This document shows, piece by piece, positions 6,546-6,809 of a stretch of 6,809 bases of DNA. The notes under the pieces were generated by a model. It did no database searches, had not been told where the DNA came from, and saw only the letters and a program-made list of their open reading frames with translations. The translations under genes were made by a program, and so were the position numbers. The stretch lies in contig JAHJSF010000171.1 in the NCBI GenBank assembly GCA_018830405.1, positions 1-6,809 on the forward strand, read 5' to 3'. Within the stretch, counting starts at the first letter, position 1. Every line of letters starts with the position of its first letter. The stretch comes from Nitrospinota bacterium (GTDB taxonomy: Bacteria > Nitrospinota > Nitrospinia > UBA9942 > JAHJSF01).

Positions 6546-6553
6546 AACCGGTT
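6546..6553. promoter_or_regulatory. Small palindrome AACCGGTT between divergent promoters (possible operator)
   Basis: AACCGGTT is a perfect 8-bp palindrome. It extends to AAT/ATT (6541-6543 with 6556-6558) after a two-base mismatch, giving an 18-base dyad. It lies between the predicted dsbD and rarA promoters, where a regulator could affect both. A dyad this short can occur by chance. Confidence 0.2.
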
Positions 6554-6557
6554 AAAT

Positions 6558-6586
6558 TATTCAAACAAGTTTTTATATTCTATAAT
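6558..6586 (+). promoter_or_regulatory. Candidate promoter for rarA
   Basis: TATAAT at 6581-6586 is a perfect -10 hexamer in an AT-rich stretch. The matching -35 position 17 bases upstream (TATTCA, 6558-6563) is poor, with three of six matches. There is no extended -10 TGn. Transcription would start near 6593, giving a leader of about 38 bases before the rarA TTG. It is the only good -10 in the divergent region on this strand. Confidence 0.45.
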
Positions 6587-6619
6587 GAATAGTCAGCCTT
6601 AACAAGAAATCTGTGAGAT

Positions 6620-6633
6620 AAGGAAGAAAATTG
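6620..6633 (+). promoter_or_regulatory. Ribosome binding site and TTG start of rarA
   Basis: AAGGA (6620-6624) stands six bases before TTG at 6631. An in-frame TAA at 6619-6621 rules out any start further upstream. The next ATG (6676) would remove the conserved PLAERMRP segment of the family. These facts together select TTG. Confidence 0.65.
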
Positions 6634-6809
6634 AAGGATAATCAGAACGAAAATATAGCCCCGCTGGCCGAAAGGATGCGCCCAACCACCATAGACGAGT
6701 TTGTCGGGCAAGGGCACATCATCGGAGAGGGGAAGATTGTCCGCAAGATGATCGAGAAAGACTCAATCGGCTCGATGATTCTTTGGGGGCCGCCAGGCTC
6801 AGGGAAAAC
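6631..6809 (+). CDS. rarA: RarA/MgsA family replication-associated recombination AAA+ ATPase, N-terminal part (3' truncated)
   Basis: Translation from TTG at 6631 gives 59 full residues and runs off the window. The segment PLAERMRPTTIDEFVGQGHIIGEGK, then a basic helix, then SMILWGPPGSGKT matches the start of RarA (MgsA in E. coli, WRNIP1 in eukaryotes). GPPGSGKT is the Walker A motif; the final Thr codon is cut by the window edge. In the family this tetrameric AAA+ ATPase acts at stalled replication forks and is related to the clamp-loader subunits and RuvB. RuvB also has an R-P-x-x-x-x-E-F-x-G-Q motif, but the PLAERMRP opening and SMILWGPPG favour RarA. It is divergent from dsbD and has its own predicted promoter. 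The TTG start is supported by an upstream in-frame stop and an SD-like AAGGA. Confidence 0.88.
   Translation, partial: MKDNQNENIAPLAERMRPTTIDEFVGQGHIIGEGKIVRKMIEKDSIGSMILWGPPGSGK

Overview
The window reads as a dense bacterial chromosomal segment with moderate GC. Coding strands make heavy use of ATA (Ile) and AGG/AGA (Arg) and carry many homopurine G-runs. Genes sit in tight operons with 4-base start/stop overlaps. The gene content (FxsA, a TatD-radical SAM fusion, DsbD, RarA, a BshB1-like deacetylase) fits a Gram-negative, possibly deltaproteobacteria-like or candidate-phylum organism. That placement is inference; the sequence contains no rRNA or other taxonomic marker.

Layout. (1) Positions 1-2467, plus strand, hold a three-gene cassette: the C-terminus of a family 2 glycosyltransferase, a zinc-dependent LmbE/PIG-L deacetylase resembling BshB1, and a 513-residue protein that looks like a remote relative of the cysteine-adding enzyme BshC. 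Each junction overlaps (ATGA, then TTGA), so the three are probably translated as a unit. (2) Positions 2481-2526 hold a GC-rich near-perfect palindrome. (3) Positions 2587-3003, plus strand, encode FxsA. (4) Positions 3004-3178 are noncoding but rich in internal repeats and hairpins; they look like a dispersed repeat or structured RNA element between convergent genes. (5) Positions 6477 down to 3179, minus strand, form a two-gene operon: dsbD (transmembrane thiol:disulfide reductase) followed with an ATGA overlap by a TatD nuclease fused to a radical SAM domain. (6) Positions 6478-6630 form a divergent regulatory region with candidate promoters in both directions. (7) From 6631 to the window end lies the start of rarA/mgsA, using a TTG start.

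How the genes may work together. The glycosyltransferase-deacetylase-BshC-like order parallels the chemical logic of bacillithiol synthesis (glycosylate, N-deacetylate, condense the freed amine). However, the transferase is GT2, not the GT4 BshA, and the third protein is far from canonical BshC. This cassette is the best candidate for an undescribed pathway here. DsbD, a thiol redox protein, lies nearby on the opposite strand, but no functional link is shown.
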